Source of the DNA: Agromyces cerinus subsp. cerinus
Lineage (GTDB): Bacteria; Actinomycetota; Actinomycetes; Actinomycetales; Microbacteriaceae
Assembly: GCF_900142065.1 (NCBI RefSeq)
Contig: NZ_FSRJ01000001.1
Location: 310,001 to 374,000, forward strand
Length of the DNA: 64,000 bases
Reading direction: 5' to 3'
How positions within the stretch are numbered: the stretch's first letter is position 1; each line of letters starts with the position of its first letter. Position numbers and translations under genes: made by a program. Positions 45,616 through 54,066 of this stretch are shown piece by piece. The notes beneath the pieces were generated by a model, which searched no databases, was not told the DNA's origin, and saw only the letters and a program-made list of their open reading frames with translations.

Positions 45616-46863
45616 ATGGCACGCCTCGCGCTCGCGCTCGACGATTCCACCGAGGATCGCATCATCGCCGACATCGTCGAGCACGGGCACACGATCGTCG
45701 CCAGACTGGCGGGCTGGCGCGACCTGCTCGAGAACCTCGACGTGCTCGGCCCCGACGTGGCACTCGTCGGCGCCGCCCGCAGCACGCTGAGCGCCGAGCT
45801 GCTGGCGGGCTGCGACGAGCGGGGCATCCGTCTGATCGCGCTCGCGGCGACCGACGCCGAGCGCGCCCATGCGTCGCAACTCGGACTGCACGAGGTCGTC
45901 GACCACGAGGCGCCGTGGATCGAGATCGAACCCCTCGTCAGCGGGGGAGTTCCGGTGCCGTCGCGCGTGGGCGAGCTGCACGCGAGGCAGGAGCGGGCGG
46001 CATCCGTCATCGCCGTCTGGGGGCCCGGTGGAGCGCCCGGTCGCAGCACCCTCGCCGTGAACCTCGCCGCCGAGATCGCCGCCGCCGGCCATACCGTCGC
46101 GCTCGTCGACGGCGACCCGTACGGTGGCGCGATCGCGCCGGCGCTCGGCCTGCTCGACGAGGCGCCCGGGTTCGCGTCGGCGTGCCGACTCGCGGGCGCC
46201 GATGCGCTCGATCGCGTCGAGCTCGAGCGCATCGCCCAGCGCTACTCCGCTCCCCGTGCGGCGTTCAACGTGTTCACGGGCCTCGTCGGCCCGAGCCGCT
46301 GGCCCGAGCTCTCCCGCGACCGCGTGACGGCGGCGATCGAGGCGATGCGGGCCTGGGCCGAGTACGTGGTCGTCGACACCGGCTTCAGTCTGGAGCACGA
46401 TGAGGAGCTCACGAGCGACCAGTTCGCCCCGCGGCGCAATGCGGCCACCTTCGCGGCGCTCGCAGCGGCCGATCGCGTCGTCGCCGTCGGCCTCGCAGAC
46501 CCGGTCGGCTTGTCCCGCCTGCTCCGGGGGCACGTCGACCTCGTCGACCTCGTCGACCACGATCGGGTCGACGTGGTCGTGAACCGCGTTCGTACGAGCG
46601 CCCTCGGCATCGACGCCCACGCCCAGGTGCGCCAGACGCTGCGCCGGTTCGGCGGCCTGAGCGAGGCGACGCTGCTGCCGCACGATTCCAAGGCGACCGA
46701 TGCCGCGATCCTCACCGCTCGCACGCTGCGCGACGCCGCGCCCAGGTCACCGCTGCGCATGGCGATCCGCGACTACGCGTTCGAGTCGCTCCTCCCGGCA
46801 CCCGAGCCGGCGCGGCGTCGCGGCTTCGCGATTCCGACATTGCGGAGGGCGGCGACCGGCTGA
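45616..46863 (+). CDS. CpaE/TadZ-like ParA-type pilus localisation ATPase
   Basis: A 415-residue protein. Residues 1-120 form a receiver-like domain without a clear phosphorylation site. Residues 130-400 form a ParA/MinD-type domain with a deviant P-loop: the Walker A reads WGPGGAPGRSTLAVNLA, where the usual KGGVGKT has lost both lysines. LVDGDPYGG and VVDTGFSLEHD follow as the Walker A' and B regions. Actinobacterial TadZ/Ssd proteins often have this GAPGRST form. It likely localises the Tad machine to a pole or septum. It is cotranscribed with the CpaB-like gene. Confidence 0.8.
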   Translation: MARLALALDDSTEDRIIADIVEHGHTIVARLAGWRDLLENLDVLGPDVALVGAARSTLSAELLAGCDERGIRLIALAATDAERAHASQLGLHEVVDHEAPWIEIEPLVSGGVPVPSRVGELHARQERAASVIAVWGPGGAPGRSTLAVNLAAEIAAAGHTVALVDGDPYGGAIAPALGLLDEAPGFASACRLAGADALDRVELERIAQRYSAPRAAFNVFTGLVGPSRWPELSRDRVTAAIEAMRAWAEYVVVDTGFSLEHDEELTSDQFAPRRNAATFAALAAADRVVAVGLADPVGLSRLLRGHVDLVDLVDHDRVDVVVNRVRTSALGIDAHAQVRQTLRRFGGLSEATLLPHDSKATDAAILTARTLRDAAPRSPLRMAIRDYAFESLLPAPEPARRRGFAIPTLRRAATG

Positions 46864-46878
46864 GACGCGCCCGGGCAG

Positions 46879-46884
46879 TACGCT
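46879..46884 (+). promoter_or_regulatory. Predicted -10 hexamer, leaderless promoter
   Basis: TACGCT lies 6 bases before the GTG start at 46891. Confidence 0.5.
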
Positions 46885-46890
46885 TGGACG

Positions 46891-48384
46891 GTGTCGACCC
46901 TCAGTGATCTCGTCCTCGCCCAGGGCCGCAGCAGTCAGGCCGACGTCGATTGGCTGCACATGCTCGTCGGCGACCTGCAGCTGCTCGCCGATCTCGCGTT
47001 CGCCGACATCGTGCTCTGGGTGCCGTCCGGGGACGACTCGTTCGTCGCCGTCGCCCATTCGCGTCCGTCGAGCGCCGCAACGCTGTTCTACCGAGACTTC
47101 GTGGGACAGGAGATCAAGCCGCAGTGGCGCGAGCTCGTCGGCCAGGCCTACTCGACCGCACGCATCGTGGACTCCTCCGCCCCCGACTGGTACGAGGAGA
47201 TGCCCACTCGTGTGCGCGCCGTGCCCGTGATGCGGCGCCTCACGACGACCGGCACGAGTGTCGCGCCCGAGCCGGTTGCCGTGATCACCCGGCACACGAA
47301 CCTCGGTGCCACCCGCACGCCGAGCCGGCAGGAGCTCACGTTCAACGAGTGCGCCGAAGAGCTCTTCCAGATGATCGCGTCGGGTGACTTCCCCGACCTC
47401 GGCGCTCCGACCGGGCCTCGCCGCGGCGCCCCGCGCGCCTCCGACGGCCTCATCCGCCTCGACGTCGACGGCATCACCACCTTCGCGAGCCCGAACGCCC
47501 TCTCCGCGTTCAACCGCATGGGCTTCGATGACGAGCTCGAGGGCGAGTCCCTCGCCGAGGTGACGACCCGGCTGCTCGCCGGCAAGCTCGTGGTCGACGA
47601 GTCGCTCCCGCTCGTCGTGACCGGCCGCGCCCCGTGGCGCACCGACGTCGAGTCGCGCGGTGTCACGGTCTCGCTCCGCGCGATCCCGATCCGGCACCGC
47701 GGCGAGCGTATCGGTGCGATCGTGCTGAGCCGCGACGTCACCGAGCTCCGCCACCAGGAGCAGGAGCTCATCACCAAGGATGCGACGATCCGCGAGATCC
47801 ACCACCGGGTGAAGAACAACCTGCAGACGGTGGCGTCGCTGCTGCGCATCCAGGCGCGTCGCACGCACTCCGACGAGGCGCGCGAGGCGCTGACGCAGGC
47901 CATGCGCCGCGTCGGCGCGATCGCGGTCGTGCACGACACCCTCTCCGAGGGGCTCTCGCAGAACGTCGACTTCGATGCGGTGTTCGACCGCACGCTGCTG
48001 CTGGTCGCCGAGGTCGCCGCGGCGCACAACACGACGGCCCACCCCAAGCGCTCGGGTTCGTTCGGCGTGCTGCCGAGCGAGTATGCGACGCCGCTCGCGC
48101 TCGCGCTGACCGAGCTCGTCACGAACGCCGTCGAGCACGGACTCGCGGGCCAGGAGGGCGACGTCGAGATCTCGGCCGATCGTTCGCAGACGACGCTGAC
48201 CGTGACGGTGCGCGACACCGGGTCCGGCCTGCCGGAGGGCAAGGTCGGCGAGGGGCTCGGCACGCAGATCGTGCGCACGCTCATCCAGGGCGAGCTGAGC
48301 GGCACGATCGACTGGCACACGGTCGTCGGCCGCGGCACCGAGGTCACGATCGAGGTGCCGCTGCGCTGGATCGCGCCGGCCTGA
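46891..48384 (+). CDS. pdtaS: Soluble sensor histidine kinase, PdtaS type
   Basis: A 497-residue kinase without membrane helices: a GAF domain at about residues 1-160, PAS at about 185-285, and a HisKA_2 dimerisation helix with REIHHRVKNNLQTVASLLRI (His304/His305). The ATPase domain has ELVTNAVEHGLAG, DTGSGLPEGKVGEGLGTQIV and GTEVTIEVP. Mycobacterial PdtaS phosphorylates PdtaR, an ANTAR antitermination regulator, and responds to metals and nitric oxide. PdtaR is not in this window. The gene starts with GTG and appears leaderless. It faces the ECF41 sigma gene tail to tail. Confidence 0.9.
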   Translation: MSTLSDLVLAQGRSSQADVDWLHMLVGDLQLLADLAFADIVLWVPSGDDSFVAVAHSRPSSAATLFYRDFVGQEIKPQWRELVGQAYSTARIVDSSAPDWYEEMPTRVRAVPVMRRLTTTGTSVAPEPVAVITRHTNLGATRTPSRQELTFNECAEELFQMIASGDFPDLGAPTGPRRGAPRASDGLIRLDVDGITTFASPNALSAFNRMGFDDELEGESLAEVTTRLLAGKLVVDESLPLVVTGRAPWRTDVESRGVTVSLRAIPIRHRGERIGAIVLSRDVTELRHQEQELITKDATIREIHHRVKNNLQTVASLLRIQARRTHSDEAREALTQAMRRVGAIAVVHDTLSEGLSQNVDFDAVFDRTLLLVAEVAAAHNTTAHPKRSGSFGVLPSEYATPLALALTELVTNAVEHGLAGQEGDVEISADRSQTTLTVTVRDTGSGLPEGKVGEGLGTQIVRTLIQGELSGTIDWHTVVGRGTEVTIEVPLRWIAPA

Positions 48385-48444
48385 TCGATCGGATGCCTCG
48401 GGCAGTCGTGCCCGCCGCGTGCAGCGTTCGGCGCGATGGCGTCG

Positions 48445-49362
48445 TCAGCTGCCGGCCCGGCCGCCGAAGAGTGCGTACAGGTCGCCGACCGGTGCGAGAT
48501 GTGCGAGCTTCTCAGGGTTCAGCTGATTCGCGATGACCTGCGCCGCGCCGTCGACGAACTGCACCATGAGCACGCTCAGCAGCGCGCCGTCGGGGCCGCG
48601 GACCCACAGCGCCGGGCCGCCGTTCACTGAGCGCAGCTCGAACCGCACGCCGACCAGGGCCCCGCGTCGAACGAGCCCGGCGAGGAAACGAGCCACGGCG
48701 ACCGCGCCGTGCATGGGGTGCTGGATGGCAGGCGCCCGGCCGCCGCCGTCGCCGTAGAACACGACATCGTCCGCGAGACGGTCGATGAGACCGTCGACGT
48801 CGCCCGCCTCGAGCGCCGCGAAGAACGCGTCGGCGAGCGCGGAGTCCCGTTCGTCGATCCCGTCGAACCGCGGTCGCTGCTCGGCGACGCGGGCCTTCGC
48901 CCGGTGCAGGATCTGGCGGCACGCGGCCTCGTCGCGATCGACGACCTCGGCGATCTCGCGGTAGTCGTACGCGAACACCTCCCGCAGCAGGAACACGGCC
49001 CGCTCCACTGGGCCGAGTCGCTCGAGCACGGCGAGGAACGCGAACGAGAGCGTCTCGTCGCGCTCGATGCGGTGGGCGGGATCGGCGTCGTCGTCGGGCA
49101 GTGGCTCGGGCATCCACGGACCGACGTAGACCTCGCGGTTGCGCCGCGCCGAACGCAGGACGTCGATGGCGAGCCGAGTCGTGACCGTGACGGCGAAGGC
49201 GTCGGGATTGCGGATCTCCGCTCCGGCGATCTCCTGCTCGTGCAGGCGCAGGTAGGCGTCCTGCACGACGTCCTCCGCATCGGCCACGCTGCCGAGCATG
49301 CGATAGGCGATCGAGAACATGAGGGGTCGAAGGGCCTCCTGCGTCTCGCCGGTGATCGCCAT
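48445..49362 (-). CDS. sigJ: ECF41-family RNA polymerase sigma factor (SigJ-like)
   Basis: A 305-residue sigma factor. Region 2 is at about residues 10-80 (YRMLGSVADAEDVVQDAYLR), region 4 at about 115-170 (GPVERAVFLLREVFAYDYRE), and a SnoaL-like C-terminal domain at about 180-300. The C-terminal domain carries both ECF41 hallmarks, DGGGR (in FYGDGGGRAPA) and NPEKL (NPDKL in the consensus). In this group the extension regulates sigma activity in place of an anti-sigma protein. The divergent epimerase gene is the classic ECF41 partner and has the matching promoter. The inducing signal is unknown. Confidence 0.92.
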   Translation of the reverse strand: MAITGETQEALRPLMFSIAYRMLGSVADAEDVVQDAYLRLHEQEIAGAEIRNPDAFAVTVTTRLAIDVLRSARRNREVYVGPWMPEPLPDDDADPAHRIERDETLSFAFLAVLERLGPVERAVFLLREVFAYDYREIAEVVDRDEAACRQILHRAKARVAEQRPRFDGIDERDSALADAFFAALEAGDVDGLIDRLADDVVFYGDGGGRAPAIQHPMHGAVAVARFLAGLVRRGALVGVRFELRSVNGGPALWVRGPDGALLSVLMVQFVDGAAQVIANQLNPEKLAHLAPVGDLYALFGGRAGS

Positions 49363-49379
49363 GCTTCGAGAATGGCACA

Positions 49380-49439
49380 GCCGCCGTCGAGGTCGCATCG
49401 CGACGGCGGCGGTGTCACAGATGGGATGGCCTCCTCGTC
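49380..49439 (+). promoter_or_regulatory. ECF41-type promoter with upstream inverted repeat
   Basis: TGTCACA (49413-49419) and CGTC (49436-49439) are 16 bases apart, the motif pair known for ECF41 targets. GCCGCCGTCG and CGACGGCGGC (49380-49389, 49401-49410) form a 10-bp inverted repeat just upstream. The epimerase ATG is 38 bases after the -10 element, preceded by AGAAGGAGAAGGA. Confidence 0.7.
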
Positions 49440-49477
49440 GGGGGTGGTGAGAGAGCGAGAAGGAGAAGGAGAAGGAC

Positions 49478-50413
49478 ATGCGCGTATTCATCGCCGGCGC
49501 CACGGGCGCCATCGGATCGAAGCTCGTCCCGCTGCTGCTGGCCGACGGGCATGAGGTGTTCGGCACGACGACGAGGCCAGAACGGGTGGCCGCGATCGAT
49601 GCGACCGGGGCGCACGGTCTCGTGATGGACGGGCTCGACGCGGCATCCGTGCGCGCTGCCGTGCTGGAGGCCCGGCCCGACGTGATCGTGCACGAGCTGA
49701 CCGCGCTCGGGGGCGGGGTGTCGGACCTCAAGCACTTCGATCGCACCTTCGCCACGACGAACGAGCTGCGCACGCGGGCCACGGATCACCTGCTGGCGGC
49801 GGGTGCCGAGGTGGGCGACGTGCGATTCATCGCGCAGAGCTACGCCGGCTGGCCGTACGAGCGAACCGGCGGCGCGGTGAAGACCGAGGAGGATCCGCTC
49901 GACCCCACTCCGACGGATGCCTCCAAGGAGTCGCTCGCCGCGATCCGGTACGTCGAGGAGGCGGCGACCGGTGCCGGCGGACTGGCGCTCCGCTACGGCG
50001 CGCTGTACGGCCCGGGGCAGGCGCTCGGACGCGGCGGCGAGATGGTGACGATGCTCGAGGCCGGCAAGCTCCCGCTCGTGGGCAGCGGCACGGGGATCAC
50101 CTCGTTCTGCCACACCGACGACGCGGCATCGGCCACCGCTGCGGCCGTGCTTCGGGGCGCCCCTGGCGTGTACAACGTCGTCGACGACGAACCCGCCCCG
50201 GTCTCCGAGTGGCTGCCGGCGCTCGCCGAGGCGATCGGCGCGAAGCCGCCGATGCACGTGCCCGCGTGGGTGGCGAAGCCGCTCATCGGCGAACACGGCG
50301 TCTCGATGATGACGAAGGCGCGAGGGGCATCGAACGCGAAGGCGAAGCGCGAACTCGGGTGGACGCCGACCTGGCCGAGCTGGCGCGAAGGGTTCCGCAC
50401 GGGGCTCGGCTGA
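49478..50413 (+). CDS. NAD-dependent epimerase/dehydratase, ECF41 partner
   Basis: A 311-residue atypical SDR. The NAD(P) loop GATGAIGSKLVPLLLADGHE is intact. Where the catalytic YxxxK would be, the protein reads DASKESLAAIRYVEEAATG, so the Tyr is missing; this is usual for the ECF41-linked epimerase/oxidoreductase group. RYGALYGPGQALG and VYNVVDDEPAPVSEWLPALA mark the substrate domain. It is transcribed from the ECF41-type promoter divergent from sigJ. Substrate and reaction are unknown. A strong AGAAGGAG site precedes the ATG. Confidence 0.9.
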   Translation: MRVFIAGATGAIGSKLVPLLLADGHEVFGTTTRPERVAAIDATGAHGLVMDGLDAASVRAAVLEARPDVIVHELTALGGGVSDLKHFDRTFATTNELRTRATDHLLAAGAEVGDVRFIAQSYAGWPYERTGGAVKTEEDPLDPTPTDASKESLAAIRYVEEAATGAGGLALRYGALYGPGQALGRGGEMVTMLEAGKLPLVGSGTGITSFCHTDDAASATAAAVLRGAPGVYNVVDDEPAPVSEWLPALAEAIGAKPPMHVPAWVAKPLIGEHGVSMMTKARGASNAKAKRELGWTPTWPSWREGFRTGLG

Positions 50414-50474
50414 GCTGACGAGCGGCTGAGAACGCGACTCATTCCTATCTACGGCCGATCGCCGATTCCCGGCC

Positions 50475-50480
50475 TACGCT
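50475..50480 (+). promoter_or_regulatory. Predicted -10 hexamer, leaderless promoter
   Basis: TACGCT lies 9 bases before the ATG at 50490. Confidence 0.45.
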
Positions 50481-50489
50481 GGACGTGAC

Positions 50490-51410
50490 ATGGCACACGA
50501 TCACGACCACGCAGCAACCGCGAACCGCACCAGACTCTGGATCGCCATCGCGATCATCGGCGCCTTCCTCGTCGTGCAGGTGATCGGCGCAGCCTTCAGC
50601 GGTTCCCTGGCCCTGCTCGCCGACGCGGGGCACATGGCGAGCGATCTCATCGGGCTCGTCGTCGCCCTCGTCGCCGCCTTCGTCGCGGCCCGACCTGCGA
50701 CCGATCGCCAGACCTATGGGTACCGACGGGCCGAGGTCCTCGGGGCGCTCGTGAACGGCGTGATCCTCGTGGTCGTGGCGGTCTCGGTCGCGATCGGCGC
50801 CGTCGGCCGCCTCGTGAGCGGGGCGGAAGGCGAGGCCCACGAGGTGCAGGGCGTGCCGATGCTCGTCGTTGCCGCCATCGGCCTCGTCGCGAACGTCGCC
50901 GCGATGCTCGTGCTGCGGGGCGGGGCGAAGGAGTCGATCAACCTCCGCGGGGCGTACCTCGAGGTGCTCGGCGACCTGATCGGCTCTGCGCTCGTCATCG
51001 CCGCGGCGCTCGTGATCGTCTTCACGGGGTGGGATGCCGCCGACCCGATCGCGTCGCTCCTGATCGCCGCGCTCATCGTGCCGCGAGCGCTGTCACTGCT
51101 CCGCGACGTCGCGCGGGTGCTCTTCGAATCGGCGCCGAAAGACACCGACGTCGCCGAGATCCGGGCGCACATCCTGCGCACCGAGGGTGTCGTCGCGGTG
51201 CACGATGTGCACGTGTGGGCGATCACGTCGGGCTCGCACGTGTTCAGTGCGCACGTCGAGGTCGAGCCCGAGGTCTTCGCCTCGGGGCGCACGGGCGAAC
51301 TGCTCGACGAGCTGGGCGGATGCCTCAGCGACCACTTCGACGTCGAGCACTCGACGTTCCAACTCGAGCCGGCGGGCCGGGCGGAACGGGAGCAGCCGCA
51401 GCATCCGTGA
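50490..51410 (+). CDS. Cation diffusion facilitator (CzcD-like) metal exporter
   Basis: A 306-residue protein with a His-rich start (AHDHDHA), six transmembrane helices and a cytoplasmic ferredoxin-like metal-binding domain (VAVHDVHVWAITSGSHVFSA). In helix 2 the metal site reads LLADAGHMASD (H-x3-D). In helix 5 the site reads YLEVLGDLIGS, where the usual His before xxxD is Glu. The family exports Zn, Cd, Co or similar ions in exchange for protons; the Glu may shift selectivity. It stands alone, leaderless, between the epimerase and a convergent DedA gene. Confidence 0.92.
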   Translation: MAHDHDHAATANRTRLWIAIAIIGAFLVVQVIGAAFSGSLALLADAGHMASDLIGLVVALVAAFVAARPATDRQTYGYRRAEVLGALVNGVILVVVAVSVAIGAVGRLVSGAEGEAHEVQGVPMLVVAAIGLVANVAAMLVLRGGAKESINLRGAYLEVLGDLIGSALVIAAALVIVFTGWDAADPIASLLIAALIVPRALSLLRDVARVLFESAPKDTDVAEIRAHILRTEGVVAVHDVHVWAITSGSHVFSAHVEVEPEVFASGRTGELLDELGGCLSDHFDVEHSTFQLEPAGRAEREQPQHP

Positions 51411-51434
51411 TGCTGCGATGCGCCTGGCGGCGGG

Positions 51435-52178
51435 CTACTTCTCTTCGGGGCCGCGCTCGAAGACCTCGGGGTCGAGCACGAGATGCTCGGCCTCGGTCTC
51501 GTCGGTGATGACGTCTTCGCCCGCCCGCTCGGCCTTCTTCGCCTTCGACCGCTCGCGCAGGTAGTGCCAGAGCGTGATGACGGCCGTGCCGCCGACCGCG
51601 GCGAGCAGGATCAGGTCGATGTACTCCTTGACGAAGTCGGCGACCGGCGGGATATAGCCGATGAGGAAGCCGAAGTAGGTCAGGCCGGCGCCCCAGATGA
51701 GCGCGCCGATGAGGTTGTACAGCGTGTACTTGCGGTAGTTCATGTGGCCGACGCCCGCGGCCACCGGGGCGAACGTGCGCACGACCGGCACGAAGCGGGC
51801 GAGGATGATCGCGAGCGCGCCGAAGCGCTCGAAGAACGCATTCGTGCGTTCGACGTTCTTGACGCTGAAGATGCCGGATTCCTTGCGTTCGAAGATCGCA
51901 GGGCCGGCCTTGTGGCCGATGAGGTAGCCGACCTCGCCGCCGAGGAACGCGGCGAAACCGATGGCGAGGCAGACCCACCAGATGTCGACGCCGAACACGA
52001 GCGAGGTGTGGGTGAGCAGGCCCGAGATCACGAGCAGGGTGTCACCCGGCAGCAGGAAGCCGACGAGCAGGCCGGTCTCGGCGAACACGATGCCGCACAC
52101 CACGAGCAGGGCCCAGGGGCCCGCGCCGCCGATGATGGTCTCGGGGTCGAGCCACGGGATGAGGGCGGTGTGGATCAC
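51435..52178 (-). CDS. DedA family membrane protein
   Basis: A 247-residue protein with the DedA/VTT fold: ETGLLVGFLLPGDTLLVISG, then EVGYLIGHKAGPAIFERKES, and the hallmark FARFVPVVRTFAPVAAGVGH with the essential Arg residues. DedA proteins are flippases or transporters linked to undecaprenyl phosphate recycling and phospholipid movement. A basic tail and a Glu-rich C-terminus (DETEAEHLVLDPEVFE) lie in the cytoplasm. It is convergent with the CDF gene, 24 bp between stops, and has its own upstream region of 173 bp. Confidence 0.92.
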   Translation of the reverse strand: MIHTALIPWLDPETIIGGAGPWALLVVCGIVFAETGLLVGFLLPGDTLLVISGLLTHTSLVFGVDIWWVCLAIGFAAFLGGEVGYLIGHKAGPAIFERKESGIFSVKNVERTNAFFERFGALAIILARFVPVVRTFAPVAAGVGHMNYRKYTLYNLIGALIWGAGLTYFGFLIGYIPPVADFVKEYIDLILLAAVGGTAVITLWHYLRERSKAKKAERAGEDVITDETEAEHLVLDPEVFERGPEEK

Positions 52179-52285
52179 TGCGGGATCTCCTGTCGTCGTC
52201 GAGACACGGCGATTGCCGGGTCAGCAGCGGCGTGGTTTCGTTGCAGTCTACCGAGGGCGTTCGCGCGCGGCATCCGCCTGGAGTA

Positions 52286-52323
52286 TGACGCCCGGCTCAC
52301 CCCATCGGGTGAGCCGGGCGTCA
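52286..52323 (-). terminator. Perfect 17-bp stem after heme oxygenase gene
   Basis: TGACGCCCGGCTCACCC-CATC-GGGTGAGCCGGGCGTCA starts 28 bases after the heme oxygenase stop (minus strand). The stem is perfect and there is no T tract. Confidence 0.8.
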
Positions 52324-52351
52324 GAACGACCGGCCGAATGGGCCGTCGGGC

Positions 52352-53005
52352 TCAGGCGGAGAGCGCCTCGAAGATCGCGCTGTTCATGCGGAACGAGGTG
52401 CGGACCTCGGCGATGAGCGCGTCGACCTGCTCGGGCGCCAGTGCGAGGTCGTTCATCGCCTCGCGGTAGCCGCGCTTGTACCGGACGACCCCGTCTTCGG
52501 CGATGTCGAAGCGGTAGAAGCTCAGCTGCTCGGGGGTGGCGCCGTAGTGGCGTGCAACGAGCCGGGCGATGGCCTGGCCGCCCGAGAGGTCGCCGAGGTA
52601 GCGCGTGTAGTGGTGCGCGAGGTAGCGCACGTCATCGTCGGAGACCGACCGCAGGTGGGCGGCGTACTCGACGGTCGCGGGCAGTGCCGGGTGCGAGGTG
52701 CGCCAGTCGGCGGCACCGAGCGCGGCGAGGTCGGCGTCGATCGCGGCCATGCGGGCCAGCTCGGGGTCGAAGACCGCCGGGTCGCCGTCGCGGCTGCCGC
52801 GCTCTTCGAGCGCCTCGTAGACCCAACCGAACTGGGCGAGGTAGCGCGTGTACTCCTCGAGCGAGAGCTCGCCGCCCATGAGCTGCACGATGTAGCCACG
52901 GGATTCTGCTGCCTTGTGGTCGTCGGCGGATGCCGCGCGAACGAGCGCAGCGACGTCGAGGGGCTCGGCGTCGGTGCGGACCGGGGCAGTGGGGGCGATC
53001 GTCAT
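52352..53005 (-). CDS. hmuO: Biliverdin-producing heme oxygenase
   Basis: A 217-residue helical enzyme that opens heme with O2 and electrons, releasing iron. The axial ligand is His30 in SADDHKAAE. The distal helix is HHYTRYLGDLSGGQAIARLV, the family signature with the flexible GDLSGG. Length and order match HmuO of corynebacteria. A DtxR-type iron box lies 21 bases upstream of the start codon, so expression should rise when iron is scarce. No heme uptake transporter lies beside it in this window. A terminator follows. Confidence 0.94.
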   Translation of the reverse strand: MTIAPTAPVRTDAEPLDVAALVRAASADDHKAAESRGYIVQLMGGELSLEEYTRYLAQFGWVYEALEERGSRDGDPAVFDPELARMAAIDADLAALGAADWRTSHPALPATVEYAAHLRSVSDDDVRYLAHHYTRYLGDLSGGQAIARLVARHYGATPEQLSFYRFDIAEDGVVRYKRGYREAMNDLALAPEQVDALIAEVRTSFRMNSAIFEALSA

Positions 53006-53025
53006 GGGGCGACCCTTCGGTGAGG

Positions 53026-53044
53026 TTAGGTTTGCCTTACATCA
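53026..53044 (-). promoter_or_regulatory. DtxR/IdeR iron box
   Basis: TTAGGTTTGCCTTACATCA agrees with the DtxR consensus TTAGGTTAGSCTAACCTAA at 15 of 19 positions and sits in the promoter zone of the heme oxygenase gene. Confidence 0.75.
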
Positions 53045-53115
53045 TAGGGGGTCGAAACTGAACGGCGCTTGGAGTTCGTCGCACGAGGACGCGAACGGAT
53101 GTCGGTGGCCGCCCG

Positions 53116-53121
53116 TACCCT
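53116..53121 (+). promoter_or_regulatory. Predicted -10 hexamer, leaderless promoter
   Basis: TACCCT lies 7 bases before the ATG at 53129. This favours that start over an in-frame codon upstream. Confidence 0.5.
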
Positions 53122-53128
53122 CGGGTGG

Positions 53129-53995
53129 ATGCGATACGGATTCATCTACACGGGCAGTGATCCGAGCCTTGCAGTCGAGTTGGCGGGTCTCGCCGAGGCA
53201 TCCGGGTGGCACGGGTTCTTCGTCTGGGAGGGCATCTGGGCGACCGACCCGTGGGCGACGCTCGCGGCGGCCGCGATGGTGACCGACCGCATCAAGCTGG
53301 GCACGATGCTCACGCCGGTGCCGCGCCGGCGACCGTGGGAGCTCGCCGGGCAGACGATGACGGTCGATCGACTCTCGGGCGGGCGGGTCATCCTCTCGGC
53401 TGGGCTCGGCGTCTCCGAGGCCGAGCCGCGGTTCTGGATCTTCGAAGACGACCCCGGGCGTCGCGAGCGCGCAGAACTGCTCGACGAGTCACTCGGGCTC
53501 ATGCAGCAGCTCTGGCGGGCCGAGCCGTTCGAGTTCGAGGGGCAGCACTACCGGGCCAAGCGCACCGAGTCGATGCTGCCGCCCGCGATCGTGCAGGAGC
53601 CCCGTATCCCGACGTGGGTCGTGGGCCTCTGGCCGCGCATGAAGTCGATGCGCCGAGTCGCCCGGTACGACGGGTGGATCCCCAACTATGCGCCCCCGGG
53701 CAACTCTCCCGAGAGCGCCGACGAGCAGACACGCCTCTTCACCCCCGAGATCGCAGCCGAGGCGATCGCCTGGATCAGTGAGGAGCGCGGCCGTCTCGGG
53801 CTCGCTGAGCGGCCGTTCGACGTGATCCAAGAAGGCACGACCACCGGCACGGATGCCGCGGCCGACGCCGCCATCGTGCAGCCGTGGGCCGAGGCGGGTG
53901 CGACATGGTGGCTCGAGTCCGACTGGTCGGTGCCCGCCGAACGCGTCGAGGCGTCTGCGAGGGCGCGCATCGCGGCTGGGCCGCCGTCGGTCTGA
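53129..53995 (+). CDS. Luciferase-like (LLM class) flavin-dependent oxidoreductase
   Basis: A 288-residue TIM-barrel protein of the bacterial luciferase-like family using FMN or F420. Seen motifs are WHGFFVWEGIWATDPWATLA near residues 30-50, VTDRIKLGTMLTPVPRRRPW, and DRLSGGRVILSAGLG. Substrate is not predictable. It is divergent from heme oxygenase; whether the iron box also affects it is unknown. A 17-bp inverted repeat lies after the stop. A PPOX/F420-type gene at 60,855 suggests that the host may use F420. Confidence 0.85.
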   Translation: MRYGFIYTGSDPSLAVELAGLAEASGWHGFFVWEGIWATDPWATLAAAAMVTDRIKLGTMLTPVPRRRPWELAGQTMTVDRLSGGRVILSAGLGVSEAEPRFWIFEDDPGRRERAELLDESLGLMQQLWRAEPFEFEGQHYRAKRTESMLPPAIVQEPRIPTWVVGLWPRMKSMRRVARYDGWIPNYAPPGNSPESADEQTRLFTPEIAAEAIAWISEERGRLGLAERPFDVIQEGTTTGTDAAADAAIVQPWAEAGATWWLESDWSVPAERVEASARARIAAGPPSV

Positions 53996-54018
53996 TCGTT
54001 CGGCTCTGCCTCTGGCTT

Positions 54019-54053
54019 CGGCTGAGCGGTCAGCGTCGCTGACCGCTCAGCCG
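54019..54053. terminator. Perfect 17-bp inverted repeat between convergent genes
   Basis: CGGCTGAGCGGTCAGCG and CGCTGACCGCTCAGCCG flank one base. A third partial copy (GACCGCTCAGG) follows at 54060-54070. It lies between the LLM gene and the 49-residue gene. Confidence 0.75.
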
Positions 54054-54066
54054 TCTCCTCGACCGC

